A stretch of DNA of 64,000 nt. It comes from Mesostigma viride. Taxonomy: Eukaryota; Streptophyta; Mesostigmatophyceae; Mesostigmatales; Mesostigmataceae. How positions within the stretch are numbered: position 1 is the stretch's first letter; the number at the start of each line of letters is the position of its first letter. Positions 42,731-52,823 of the stretch are shown here, in pieces. The notes under the pieces were generated by a model. The model did no database searches. It was not told the origin of the DNA and saw nothing but the letters and a program-made list of their open reading frames with translations. A program made the translations under genes and the position numbers. The stretch covers positions 380,458 through 444,457 of the forward strand of contig RPFO01000089.1 of NCBI GenBank assembly GCA_009746045.1. Reading direction: 5' to 3'.

Positions 42731-45700
42731 TCACACAGAGGAGCTCATCAGCTTGTAAAGAAGCTTATATTGCTCAGCAGACTTGTGAGGTAACTTGGTC
42801 AAGGCATCAGCAGGATTCTCAGAACCTGGAAGATGTTGAATATCCACCAGACCTGCCAACTCCTTCAACAGGAGATAATCCAGATCTCTGCTCCTGGCCA
42901 ACTGCTTGTGCACAAACTGGACCATGCCCATGTTATCTGAAAGGATCAAGGTTTCCATCTGAAGAGTATGAGGAGTCACTGAAGCCATAGCTAGCAACAG
43001 CTCCTTGATGTACAAACTGGACTGAATCCCTTCACAAATGGCTCTGCACTCAGAGACATCTGAACTCACAGCAACCCTTCTTTGAAGACGACTGTACCAG
43101 GCCACAAGACTAGGCCTATGTTGCTGAAGCACAAACAAGCCAGCTGACCTGCCTCTGACCTTAGAAACTTGCCTGCTATCCATGGAGCTATCAACATAGA
43201 TATCCAAGGAAAATGGCAAAGACAAATCAATCCCAGCTAAAGTAATACCAGGAGACTTGTTAACATGTGCAATAATCTGGGAAGGCTCCTCCAGAATTAG
43301 CACATCATCAGGGGATCTGCTATGGACCATCATGTCAGGCCCACAAATGCTGCCATACCAGGCCAACTTGCCTTTCAGCTCAGGTGCAATGGATGACGTC
43401 ATGACCTCTGGAACAGATTGAAGAATGGTACTCTTGTAGTCATTGCCCGCCTGCAGCTTAATCAGCCACTGACTCCCCTCCTGAACCAATGTAGCCTGCA
43501 TTCCACAGAACGTGACAGCCTCTCCAGGCTTCTGCCACAATTCTTTTCCCAAAGGAAATGCATCATTAATGATGGGCACAAACTGACTCAACCACTTAGT
43601 GGGAGCAATCAAGTGCAAGTCATCACCATGCAGGCTAGCATACACAGGTAAATCATGCCACCTACCCAGCAATAAACATGGGTCCACAGATGACACCTTC
43701 AACCCACAGTGTTTAGTCAAGAAGTCTTCCAAGGTGAGCCTCCAAATGATGGGACTGGACCTGAGACCTTCTAGACCCTTCAGAATCAGCAGGTAGCTAG
43801 ACTGGAGCTCTGCCTGCCAGGCTACAGGAACTGGCACATGAAATGGAGTTTCACAATGCCACACCTGCTGAGCCACACTGGGATCACCCTTCAGAAATGC
43901 TCTCTTGAAATCTAGCAGAACTGAAGACATATCAGCACCCTGGTTCAGCATACCGACATACAGGCACAATAAAATACGCCATGTATCATGTAGCATCCCA
44001 GGTGTATACAACTCCTCGCCCAGAAGATCCCCAGTACCACGGTATTCATTGAGAACTGGACGCACATGGGGAACAGACACCCCCTCCACCTCCTTCCGCT
44101 TGATGACGAATCTGAGCTTCAACCGTGTACTGTATGGGGGAACTTCATTCACAGGCTGACAGCAGTCAAACTGCAACCACTCCTCTAGAGCCTTGGCAAA
44201 TGCTAGCCTCCAGGCCTCAAACATTAGAGGAGAACTCATTTCCTGGACAAGCTGATCATAGCTAAGAGGAGAATGAGCAGCCAGTGATCTCTTAGTAATA
44301 CCAATACTGCTAGGGTGTAGAGCAGCTGGCATAACAAGACTGGAAGCCACAGGAATCTGATTCTCAGGCCACTGCACATTCTTGATCGCTTTCACAGAAT
44401 TAAATACACTGGCAAGGGAGGTTTTAAAATTGACCAAGGGTATGCCCCAGCCAAACTTTCTCAGCTTATCAGATGCCACAACAATTCTAGGAGAGCTCAG
44501 AAAATTTTGACCCAAGATGATAGGGCCATCATAATCTTCAAGCACAAGAAATGTGACATCCTCACCCATGAAGGGTACCAGCACCTCTCCCAATACCATA
44601 ATGTGTGTCCTGCCACTAAAGTCAGACACCCAAGCACAACTAGGCGAAAGCACCTGCCGTTGACCTGTATGTTGAGATCCCATAACAGAAACCTCAGCAT
44701 TGGTATCTACCTCTAGGACAGCATCCTCGGACTCCTCCAACTGGCTGAGCTTGGACACCCGAGGTCCTTGCTTGGCTTTTTGCATAGCCAGCACCACATC
44801 TTTCAGGCCCACACCTCTATGCTTAGTGAGGCTAGAGGGGACCACATCTGCCTGTCCTAAGGATGGAAAGTTAACCGATCCAGGGGTCTGGCCAGGACTT
44901 ACCCGGGGATTACTTCCAGCTTGAACGTGATGATCAGGGATGACGTCATGACCAACTGGCAAGGTTGTCACATCAGGAGCTACTGCCTCTGCTTCAGCAC
45001 CCCTTAGACGTACATATGACCACGACAGACGGTGCACATTCTGGGGAGGATCCTCCATCTTCACCCAGCACTTGTGCCCAGCTAGTTCCACCCTGGTCAC
45101 TACTCCAGGGTGCCAGCTACCACGCTTGCCTGCAAGCTTGGGCTCTTTCCACACAATTACCCTCTGGCCAACAACAGGTTTCAGAACACTCCAGCCCTTG
45201 TCTTTCTGCCTCAACTTGGCAAACTTGAACATAAGGCTATCTTTCCAGGCTTGCTCAACCTCAGTAGGGAGCTCCCGAAGATGCAATGATAATGGAGTCA
45301 CAGGGACCTCTCCAACATACATGGATGCCCTGACATTCAATCTGTCCTCAACTGACCTTAACCAGGCCGTCTTGATAATAGCTGGAACCAATCTTGGAAT
45401 CTTCTTCTCCGTCAGCAGAATAGTCTTGAGTTCTCTGATTGTCCTCTCCACCACGCCTTGACTGCCATGGGACTCCCTGTGTACAACAAATAACTCAGGG
45501 AGGTCTTCATTCCCCATGCAGCACTCAAATTCTAAATCACACTGCAGCTGGATCACTGGTTTCATTCTGGATCTGATAGCCTGGAGCCCAGCCACCAAAC
45601 ATGGCTTAGACTTGTCTTGCAACAGCTCCAGCACCTTGTACTTGGTATATCTGTCAACACCAACCAACAAAATCAGTTTCCTGATTTCTTGGATATCACA

Positions 45701-45907
45701 TTGTACATATCCAGGCTGCAACACAGGTTGTCTGACATGAGACTTCTTAGGCTTGGGAGCAACCAGCCTACAGGAACAAGCCTCAGCAACCTGTTTTACT
45801 GCATTAAACAAAGATGTCCCTCCCAGCCTCCTTGCAAACTGGAGTGCCTGGGCAGCATGACCAAACATGTGATGCAATCTCAATGCAATGTTTGACACAA
45901 GAGACAT
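42731..45907 (-). CDS. Copia-like pol: integrase, protease-like, reverse transcriptase, RNase H (unusual order)
   Basis: An uninterrupted 1058-codon ORF. Residues 11-47 (LHHMFGH...CSC) look like the integrase zinc region. The core acidic residues are D71 (VQCDIQEI), D124 (LQCDLEFEC) and E154 (GVVERTIREL); an SH3-like tail follows at 240-302. Residues 396-475 form a retropepsin-like unit, EVDTNAEVSVMG (D401) and DGPIILGQNFL, with Asn in place of the Gly of DTGA. Reverse transcriptase follows with D666 (LLDFKRAFLKGD) and HGDD (762-763), then RNase H with IYVDSSMDS, SECRAI, LSDNMGMV and the copia-typical ENPADALTK. In known copia elements the protease precedes integrase; here it lies between integrase and reverse transcriptase. 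The upstream frame is open for at least nine codons before ATG, so fusion by frameshift from gag is possible. Confidence 0.85.
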   Translation of the reverse strand: MSLVSNIALRLHHMFGHAAQALQFARRLGGTSLFNAVKQVAEACSCRLVAPKPKKSHVRQPVLQPGYVQCDIQEIRKLILLVGVDRYTKYKVLELLQDKSKPCLVAGLQAIRSRMKPVIQLQCDLEFECCMGNEDLPELFVVHRESHGSQGVVERTIRELKTILLTEKKIPRLVPAIIKTAWLRSVEDRLNVRASMYVGEVPVTPLSLHLRELPTEVEQAWKDSLMFKFAKLRQKDKGWSVLKPVVGQRVIVWKEPKLAGKRGSWHPGVVTRVELAGHKCWVKMEDPPQNVHRLSWSYVRLRGAEAEAVAPDVTTLPVGHDVIPDHHVQAGSNPRVSPGQTPGSVNFPSLGQADVVPSSLTKHRGVGLKDVVLAMQKAKQGPRVSKLSQLEESEDAVLEVDTNAEVSVMGSQHTGQRQVLSPSCAWVSDFSGRTHIMVLGEVLVPFMGEDVTFLVLEDYDGPIILGQNFLSSPRIVVASDKLRKFGWGIPLVNFKTSLASVFNSVKAIKNVQWPENQIPVASSLVMPAALHPSSIGITKRSLAAHSPLSYDQLVQEMSSPLMFEAWRLAFAKALEEWLQFDCCQPVNEVPPYSTRLKLRFVIKRKEVEGVSVPHVRPVLNEYRGTGDLLGEELYTPGMLHDTWRILLCLYVGMLNQGADMSSVLLDFKRAFLKGDPSVAQQVWHCETPFHVPVPVAWQAELQSSYLLILKGLEGLRSSPIIWRLTLEDFLTKHCGLKVSSVDPCLLLGRWHDLPVYASLHGDDLHLIAPTKWLSQFVPIINDAFPLGKELWQKPGEAVTFCGMQATLVQEGSQWLIKLQAGNDYKSTILQSVPEVMTSSIAPELKGKLAWYGSICGPDMMVHSRSPDDVLILEEPSQIIAHVNKSPGITLAGIDLSLPFSLDIYVDSSMDSRQVSKVRGRSAGLFVLQQHRPSLVAWYSRLQRRVAVSSDVSECRAICEGIQSSLYIKELLLAMASVTPHTLQMETLILSDNMGMVQFVHKQLARSRDLDYLLLKELAGLVDIQHLPGSENPADALTKLPHKSAEQYKLLYKLMSSSV

Positions 45908-46302
45908 TTTATTAAATACAGGTGAGGTGCTGGAACAGCACGCTCACTTACAACCATGCTCCCCATTGCATCATTCAGGCCATCAGCCTCACCCTCCTCC
46001 TCTAGAGGAGCTTCCTGCCCTAAGGCAGGACTTCCACGCTCCAACATTGAAGGAGTACGCAAACTACCTCCAAGAGCCATGTGGGAACGTTGTTGCCTTG
46101 TGGTAACTGCTTTCACCATGGTGACGTGGGAAGACCCAGTCACTACCCCATTGTGTTCTTCCTCCATGGATGCACCCTCAACCTGTGCAGGGGGACTCTC
46201 AACCTTAAGTGGGAGACTCTCAACCTGTGCAGGGAGCAAATCAACTTCATCCAGAGTAATGGGGGGGTCACTCTTAGCCCCCTCCCTGGCGGACCCTAGC
46301 AA
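45880..46302 (-). other. Gag-pol linker reading frame of the copia-like element
   Basis: In the nucleocapsid frame, after the TGA at 46324, the sequence stays open through an acidic region with tandem LPAQVESLPLKVESPPAQ and overlaps the pol start by 28 bases in another frame. It could be a readthrough extension followed by a frameshift into pol, or simply the spacer between gag and pol. Confidence 0.4.
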
Positions 46303-46323
46303 GCCCAGGGAAGGCTGAGCCCG

Positions 46324-47357
46324 TCAGGTTGGGTTGTTATACCCACCTTGGCCCCTTTGCTTACGCCAGCTAGGGCAGTCCTTACGGATGTGGCCCTGCT
46401 GGTGACAGAAATAACATGTGATACGAGGTGTCCCCACCCCAGGTGGTCCCCGCTGGGACCCCACCCTGTTGAAATCAAATCTGGGACGCTGAGCCGCTGG
46501 CTGCTCCTGGGAAGGACCTCCACGACGCTTGAAGCCACTGAAGCCCTTGGCCTGGAAGCCCCCCCGCTTGGAAGGCCCTGACCTTGGTGGACCATAACCG
46601 TTGGAGGGCTGCCCCCCCATTGGTTGCCCTTGACCTTGGGAACACTGCCCCTGCTGCAGCTGCCATCCACCTTATCCTTCTCCTTCTGCTTCTCCCTGGC
46701 CTTGTCTGCCTCCTTCTTGCCTCCCACATACTTGCCCCTGAAATAATCCTTGATCTTGGCCACCATAGCAGCCCAGGTGGTGCATGTACGCATGTGCACC
46801 TGCAGGTTATCCAAGGTGACCTCATCCAATCCCAGGCTACCTAGGAAATCATCCATGGCAATCTCATCTGACACTACATACCCCTTGCCAGCACAATTGT
46901 GCCTGAGCTCCTGAAAATCCTCAAATGCCTGCAGAATCAGACCCTCAGCCTTGTAATCAATGTACTCCTTCTTCCAAAAGGAGCCATCACTAGCCCTCTT
47001 ATCATCTAGGAACACCTCAAACTCAGCTAGAAAAACCTCCCAGGAATCTCCATCCTCAAACTTGTCATTTACATACTTCTGCACCCTCTTGGGACACTTA
47101 AGAAGGTACTGTGACATACACAGCACCTGCAGAGGATTGTTACCATTATACAAGCCCTTGTATCCCTTAAGGTGCCTAATGGTAATATCCTTATCCTTAA
47201 CAGTCCAGTGCTCCTTGAGACTGGGAAGCTGGTTAAGAATAGCAAAGCCCTCCTGGGCCTTGGCTCTGCGGGGTTGCTCTGCTGCTGCTGGACGATTAAA
47301 ATTCTGACCCCGCAGCATTCGCTCGTCGCGTATCTCGCCGTCTTCCAAACCCTGCAT
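46324..47357 (-). CDS. Copia-like gag with CCHC zinc knuckle (one frame change)
   Basis: ATG 47357 (MQGLEDGEIRDERMLRG). The helical capsid-like region has LPSLKEHWTV, LLKCPKRVQKYV, WEVFLAEFEVFLDD and LDNLQVHMRTC. A Lys/Glu/Asp linker follows (DKAREKQKEKDK). Near 46620-46650 coding passes to another frame, which carries an Arg/Gly-rich stretch and CYFCHQQGHIRKDC (CX2CX4HX4C) before TGA at 46324-46326. The change of frame lies near a G/C run and could be a one-base error or a true frameshift. Confidence 0.7.
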
Positions 47358-47487
47358 GGTCGCTGCGAATGCCGATGCCGATGCTGAAGAAAGAATACTG
47401 CTGGGGAATTAATAAATTAATCCCTTAAGCTCTGGAACCAAGAAAAAATTTTCCTGAATTAATTCACTGTTAATTATAACAGAAAAT

Positions 47488-48083
47488 TTAATCCAGCCGC
47501 ATATCGTCGCGCGGAGGCTGCAATACGTTATCCAAAATCTGCTGCACAATACTCGGATATAAATCAGGAAGCGCCTCGCTGTTTTCACCTGGCTCCTCAG
47601 CGTTTGATTGCCGCTGAATCGAAGCAGCGACGTTTATGATACCGTCGACTGACGACGCCCACCCGTTGTTGCTAACCGGAACTGCGACAGCGGAAGAGTC
47701 GCCGAAATTCCAGACCACGCTGTCGCCAACGCCAGAACACCCAAGCCGTAGGTGCGAAGCGCCGAAATTACTTGAGCTTGCTCGTCTGATCCCGACGCTG
47801 CAAGCCTTCGGAAAATATGGGAATTTTCCGACAGGATTTCCAAATCTTGAGTAAGGTCGTCGACGAACTGATGCAGATCGTTAGAAACTGGCGGCCGGCT
47901 GACGAGCGCTTGAGACAGCGAAGGTTGAACAGCACGCGAATGCAGCGCAGCAGTTGACGCCGTACGTTGAACGTTGAAATTAAAGCCTGAAGACGATGGA
48001 GCCGACGCACGCTCGGGAGATGGCTCACGATATTCACGCGTGTTTCCCATATAATGGAAAAACACCGTAAAAATTGCCGACAC
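47488..48083 (-). CDS. Unrecognised leader ORF between the copia 5' LTR and gag
   Basis: The minus-strand coding region starts at ATG 48083 or the internal ATG 48050 (MGNTREYREPSPERA). It contains LHQFVDDLTQDLEILSENS and LATAWSG/WNFGDSSAVAVPV, with a frame change near 47700, and ends in IVQQILDNVLQPPRDDM at 47488. It is absent from the textbook copia layout. No domain is recognised. MGN at the internal start is a weak hint of N-terminal acylation. Confidence 0.4.
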
Positions 48084-48131
48084 CAGAAATCAATGCCGTA
48101 ATCAGTAGATTACGAACTCGCTTGTAATTCG

Positions 48132-48763
48132 AGTTAACGAAACTGTGGCTGAACTGTGGTTCAGCCTGCACTGATTAATATCTACAGAGGAAGTAGTTAT
48201 ATTAATCAATAGGTTTACGTTGCTGGTTATGGCTACCAGCACAGAACGCACGAGGCACGTGAGAACCGTCGCCGAAGGTGCTAGGACACAGGTGCAGGGA
48301 AAGTGGTGCTACCAAGTGGCAGCGTCCTGCTCGTTATATACTAATTGTGACGCAGTCACATCCAGATGACTGATAGGACAGATCATCTCACAATATTGCT
48401 GTCCTTCACTCTGGACCAGCAGTCTGATCTCGACTCGTTATCCATAAATAGTCACATCAGTGTCCTGTCGCACAAGTCCTGTCACTATTTGTTACGTCTA
48501 ATCAATAGCATTGAATAGACCGCAGTGTCGGAGACTAAATGTCCTATCGTACACTGTGACAAGACGTCGTATGCCACGCGTCACTTGAAGAACCACCGTA
48601 GAATCACCGAATCCAAGTAGAATGTAGTAGAACAGTATCTTGCTCATATCTCGAGCAATACTCATCAGAATGAACCCGTTTCTGGATTGTAGTAACCGGA
48701 AGTAGAATCTCTACAAGCCAAGTAGCTTAGTAGAATAATATTGCTTGCCAGGCAATATTAACT
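48132..48763 (-). repeat. 5' LTR of the copia-like element
   Basis: 632 bases, nearly identical to 39029-39656. It is followed by GATGC at 48764-48768. Confidence 0.9.
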
Positions 48764-49665
48764 GATGCCCTTACGGTAGAGTTTCCTGCGGTGCCGGGTA
48801 CTACGTACAGCACGGTTCTCCTGCAGCCCATCCTGGAGTGGGATGCCCGTCGTCCAGCGCCCATCCCGGGCCAGGGCCTGGACTCCCGTGGCCATGCTCC
48901 TCCTCGGGCTAGCGACTACCTAGAGACGTTCGGTGGCGCTCACGTGAGGTTCGGCACATCCGGATGTGGCCGTCTAACGTGGAGCCCCTGGTAGATCTGT
49001 TCTTCCCGACGGGTTTGCGCCCTCGGATCCGGTACCATCGCCTACTCCTGCGGGCTCTCTGTTTGATCGCGGTAGAGCCTTTCCTACGCCTCTTTGCCTG
49101 TGGTTTCCTGGACTGGGCCCGTGGCCAGGTCGTTCTTACGCAGCATAGGTATTACTGGGCCTTTCTGGGCCTTTTTCCTGATGGCGTGTGGGCCGATGTT
49201 TTCCTCACTGTAGATAGGCATGACAATGCCGATGATGTGGCCCACTACCAGGCGTACCTGGATGTTCTGCTGGCCTCTCGTGGCACTTACCAGACTGATG
49301 GCAACTAGATAGAGGGCCTTAGGCCCGACCTGAGGGTGTTGTCCCTCCGGTATATAGAGTCGCCCTCATATTCTGGCCAGTTGATTGGTCGTTCTTGGTC
49401 CTTGGTACTGATTTGTTTACTCTGTGTGTCCTGCCTAGTGCCATTCCCCCCCGGCAAGGCCTCTGTGCCAGGCAGTTAGGGGAACCTCCCACCAGGCTTG
49501 GTGCTAGCTAACCCTACACCACCCGGCGTGGTGGTGGAACCGAGTTAACACGTTGGTGCTTTGTATCTTGGATGGCCTGTCGATTGTGTTGGTGTGTGCT
49601 GGGTGCATTAGGTTTTTCCTACCCCTTGGTTTCCTCCCTGTGCGTAGGGAGAGGGCTCCCTACCT

Positions 49666-49680
49666 TTGTGGGGGGGGAGG
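49666..49680 (+). promoter_or_regulatory. Polypurine tract of gypsy-2
   Basis: A GTGGGGGGGGAGG-type run directly precedes TGTTACG at 49681, the usual arrangement before a 3' LTR. Confidence 0.75.
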
Positions 49681-50101
49681 TGTTACGTCGCGTAACAATT
49701 CGTTGTAGTTACGGACGTAAATTAGGTCTTTTGCCTCGGTCGTTCCTAGGTTTACGTGTAGTTCCAACTGGGACACTGTTGTCCTCGTGACAGTACTGTG
49801 GTACATTGGGTGCTTTTGGGCGTCGCGCCGCGTACTTTATTAGTGGTCCTTATCCTAATTTGGTAGAATGTAGTGGACCAGCGTGCATCTGTGCATCTGT
49901 CTGTGCATCTGTAGGCAAGGGCCAGGTCGGCCCGAGCATGCTGGACCGTTGGTGACCATTTATGCACGTTCTACCCCTCGTGTGGTCACTCGGCGAATTA
50001 ACACATATAGGCTTGGGTCACGGCAGTGTAGTGTGTTTCCTTCCTCTATTCCTGGAATAAACGGGTTCGGGTAAATGGTTGTATGGCGTATTATAGCAAC
50101 A
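49681..50101 (+). mobile_element. Gypsy-2 3' LTR
   Basis: Begins TGTTACGTCGCGTAACA (hairpin) after the polypurine tract. It contains an iterated TGTGCATCTG (49884-49915) and ends about 50101 at GCAACA. The end is less certain because the 5' LTR is absent. Confidence 0.6.
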
Positions 50102-50240
50102 CATACGTGAATGCATTGAGATCAGCTCCGTCTCGTTCGTCTTTCGCTAGGGGTTTGAGTAGAGGAGGCCTCACCAATTTAGGTAGTATCAGGCCCGGTA
50201 GAGGTAGAGGTGGAGGTAGAAGTTTAGGACGTAACAGTAC

Positions 50241-51540
50241 TCCGCGATGCCTTGGATAATACTGCGGGATACTGTGACATTGCTAAATTAGTAATATAGA
50301 CTAGTGTCACCCGCTGGCTTCGCCCAGCCCAAAACAGGGTCCCTTTTTTTGGCAGTACTTCGCCCCGCTGCCCGCTGCCCGCAGCCCGCAGCGCGCTGCC
50401 CGTTGCCCGCTGCCCGCTGCCCGCTGCCCGCTGCCCGCTGCCCGCTGCCCGCTGCCCGCTGCCCGCTGCCCGCTGCCCGCTGCCCGCTGCCCGCTGCCCG
50501 CTGCCCGCTGCCCGCTGGAATATACGGTGCTCGCTTCGCTCGCAGATTGGTGCGCAGTACGCTGCCCGCTGCCCGCTGGAATAGTACGGTGCTCGCTTCG
50601 CTGGCGGATTGGCGCGCAGTACGCTGCTCGCTGCCCGCTGGAATAGTACGGTGCTCGCTTCGCTCGCGGATTGGTGCGCAGTACGGTGCTCGCTCGCTTC
50701 GCTCGCTCGCTGGGATTGGTGGTTAGTGATTCCGGTTGTTTTGGATTGGCGGGGTACTCCGCGATGCCTTGGATAGTGCGGGATGACTACTACATTGCTA
50801 AATTAATAAATAGGACTAGAGTAACCCGCTGGCTCCGCCCAGCCCAAAACAGGGTCCCTTTTTTTGGCAGTACTTCGCCCCGCTGCCCGCAGCCCGCAGC
50901 CCGCAGCCCGCAGCCCGCAGCCCGCAGCCCGCTGCCCGCTGCCCGCTGCCCGCTGCCCGCTGGAATAGTACGGTGCTCGCTTCGCTCGCGGATTGGGTGC
51001 GCAGTACGCTGCCCGCTGCCCTCTGGAATAGTACGGTGCTCGCTTCGCTCGCGGATTGGTGCGCAGTACGGTGCTCGCTCGCTTCGCTCGCTCGCCGCGC
51101 GCAGCGCACAGCTCGCTGCGCTCGCTGTGCGCTGCGCGCAGGCCGCTGAAGCGGCCGCTCGCTCGCTTCGCTCGCTCGCTTGGCGCTTCGCGCGGATTGG
51201 TGGTAAGTGATTCCGGTTGTTTTGGATTGGCGGTGTACTCCGCGATGCCCTGGATAGTGGCGGATTACCTTACATTGCTAAGTGTAAGGCATAGTGCGCA
51301 GTACGGTGCTCGCTCGCTCCGCTCGCTCGCGGTAGGGTGCTCGCTCGCTTCGCTAGCTCGCTGCGCTCGCCGTGCGCTGCGCGCAGGCCGCTTTCAGCGG
51401 CCGCTCGCTCGCTTCGCTCGCTCGCTGGGATTGGTGGTTAGTGATTCCGGTTGTTTTGGATTGGCGGGGAAGTTGCGATGCCTTGGATAGTGCGGGATTA
51501 CCTTACATTGCTAAATTAATATATAGGATCTCGCGAAAAC
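50241..51540 (+). repeat. Three to four large GC-rich tandem units with palindromic GCTCGC words
   Basis: The units begin near 50241, 50757, 51237 and 51471 with a CGATGCCTTGGATA block, followed in the first two by AGCCCAAAACAGGGTCCC. (CCGCTGC)n or (CCGCAGC)n tracts (50373-50515 and 50881-50960) and GCTCGCTTCGCTCGC palindromes follow, closing with GATTCCGGTTGTTTTGGATTGG. Unit length varies through the inner repeats. The style resembles the palindromic repeats of volvocalean organelle DNA, so an organelle-derived insert is possible (inference). Confidence 0.75.
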
Positions 51541-52823
51541 AATTAAGCATGTTTGCCACTGGTCGCAACCCCAGGGGGTCTCTAGGTTAGAAGTTACAGA
51601 GCCTCAAAAACCGTTAAGTTACTGAAAGGGTAGGTAGGTAGGGTGCCGGGCCGATATGGGTTTTTAACAACAAAACACTTGGATTTTCTGCTAGCTCCCT
51701 GTATGGTCGGAATTTTGAAACGGTTTGACGGACAAACTGATAGCACTTGGCGAGCTGAACCCAAATCTGCAGTCAAAATTTTGGCAGGTACCATAGAGGG
51801 GGGGGGGTTGCCCGCAAGATGATGCTGCCCCTAGGCACGGAAGTATGCTGCCGTCACTCTGCCACCACTACAAGGCTTCGGCTATCCAATGCCGTGCCGT
51901 GCCAGTATGATCGCGTCGCGCCGGCCAACCGACGACCCATTTAAGAAAACCGGAATTTTCCCATACACCAATATGCTCAAACGGTACTGTGGAGCTCGTG
52001 GAGCTGATCATTTTGCTCCCTAGGTCGACCCCTATAACCCTTGGGAGCTCAGGGTTTTGCTAGGTATAGCGCCTACGTGCTAGGTAGGTAGGGTCCAAGG
52101 GCCAACTTTTGGAAAATTTCAGCATACAGTGTGTAGTGTCTGATATTTTTGTTTTTTCCACCCCCCCTGGCGCCGCCCTAAAAATTTGGCTGGATGTCCC
52201 CCCTCCTACTGTACGCTGCACTATGCCGGGCTGGATGTCCCCCCTCCTACTGTAGTTAGGTAGTCTTACCTACGTTGCACACGCTGCGGAATGGGAATTT
52301 TGTTCGGAAAAGAGAAAAGAGTGAGAAAAGTTTGTTTTCAGTCATTGGCCAGATGTAGGTGGCAGAATAAAGTACATCATAACGTGCGTACATCCGCCAC
52401 GTGGCCCCTGGGCAAATTTTGTGACATCCGCGGGCGCGTAAGCGAAGAATTTTACGCGCATGGACAGATTGTCCTCCGAAATCATGGTCGGTGGCACTGA
52501 ACGAGGCGATTTAAGCCGGATCGGCGTCCGCTTTGTGACAACCCGCGTGTCGAACAGGCAATTCCCTTGAGTGCCGATGCCGTGCCTTGGTTACTTCCAG
52601 ATCTGTCTCGCCGTCCTGTTTTTCGGCTGGTAGCGTAGCAATCCGCAGGCAACTGCCGTGAAATCTGAAGTGCGGTGGATGTATTGTTCCGACGGGGCCT
52701 GCCGATGGGCGATCGGGCAGCAATGATTTCGCAATCCTAGAGTGCAGTCTCTTCCGGGCATAGATACAACGGATCGCCCTTTCTACCAGTGGAATTGCCT
52801 TTATACGGAGTGGTTAATCTACG
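51541..52823. other. Spacer upstream of the ADHFE1-like gene
   Basis: No gene seen. It has two nearby copies of GGCTGGATGTCCCCCCTCC (52187-52255) and TAGGTAGGTAGGGT words (51630 and 52080). The last 300 bases should contain the ADHFE1-like promoter; I see no clear TATA box. Confidence 0.45.

Larger units (their letters stand above)
39029..48763 (-). mobile_element. Young Ty1/copia-like LTR retrotransposon inserted in gypsy-2
   Basis: Two nearly identical LTRs (39029-39656 and 48132-48763), ends AGTTAA...TTAACT, and a 5-base GATGC target duplication. The coding strand is minus: gag at 47357-46324, pol at 45907-42731, purine tract at 39676-39657. It carries an extra ORF between the 5' LTR and gag and a nested Kolobok-like element near its 3' end. 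LTR comparison by eye shows one substitution and one 4-base insertion, so the insertion is recent. Confidence 0.9.
37135..49308 (+). pseudogene. Extra ORF downstream of pol in gypsy-2, split by the copia insertion (37135-39028 and 48769-49308)
   Basis: After the chromodomain stop a Pro/Ser/Ala-rich ORF continues in frame 1 to about 38160, then in frame 3 to 39028. It contains FYYEALPGRWVSRSS, a Ser/Pro-rich middle, MQAQIQSLASAFGAF (short coiled coil) and a better-structured end (DMVILADPVFQGEILVRRV). Removing the copia element and one GATGC copy restores the frame across the insertion: SDA is followed by LTVEFPAVPG at 48770. Another shift near 48965 leads to VDLFFPTGLRPRIRYH and a stop at 49306-49308. 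In-frame sequence beyond that has a hydrophobic run (WSLVLICLLCVSCLV). I do not recognise the product. Position suggests an accessory or env-like third ORF, unproven. Confidence 0.5.
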
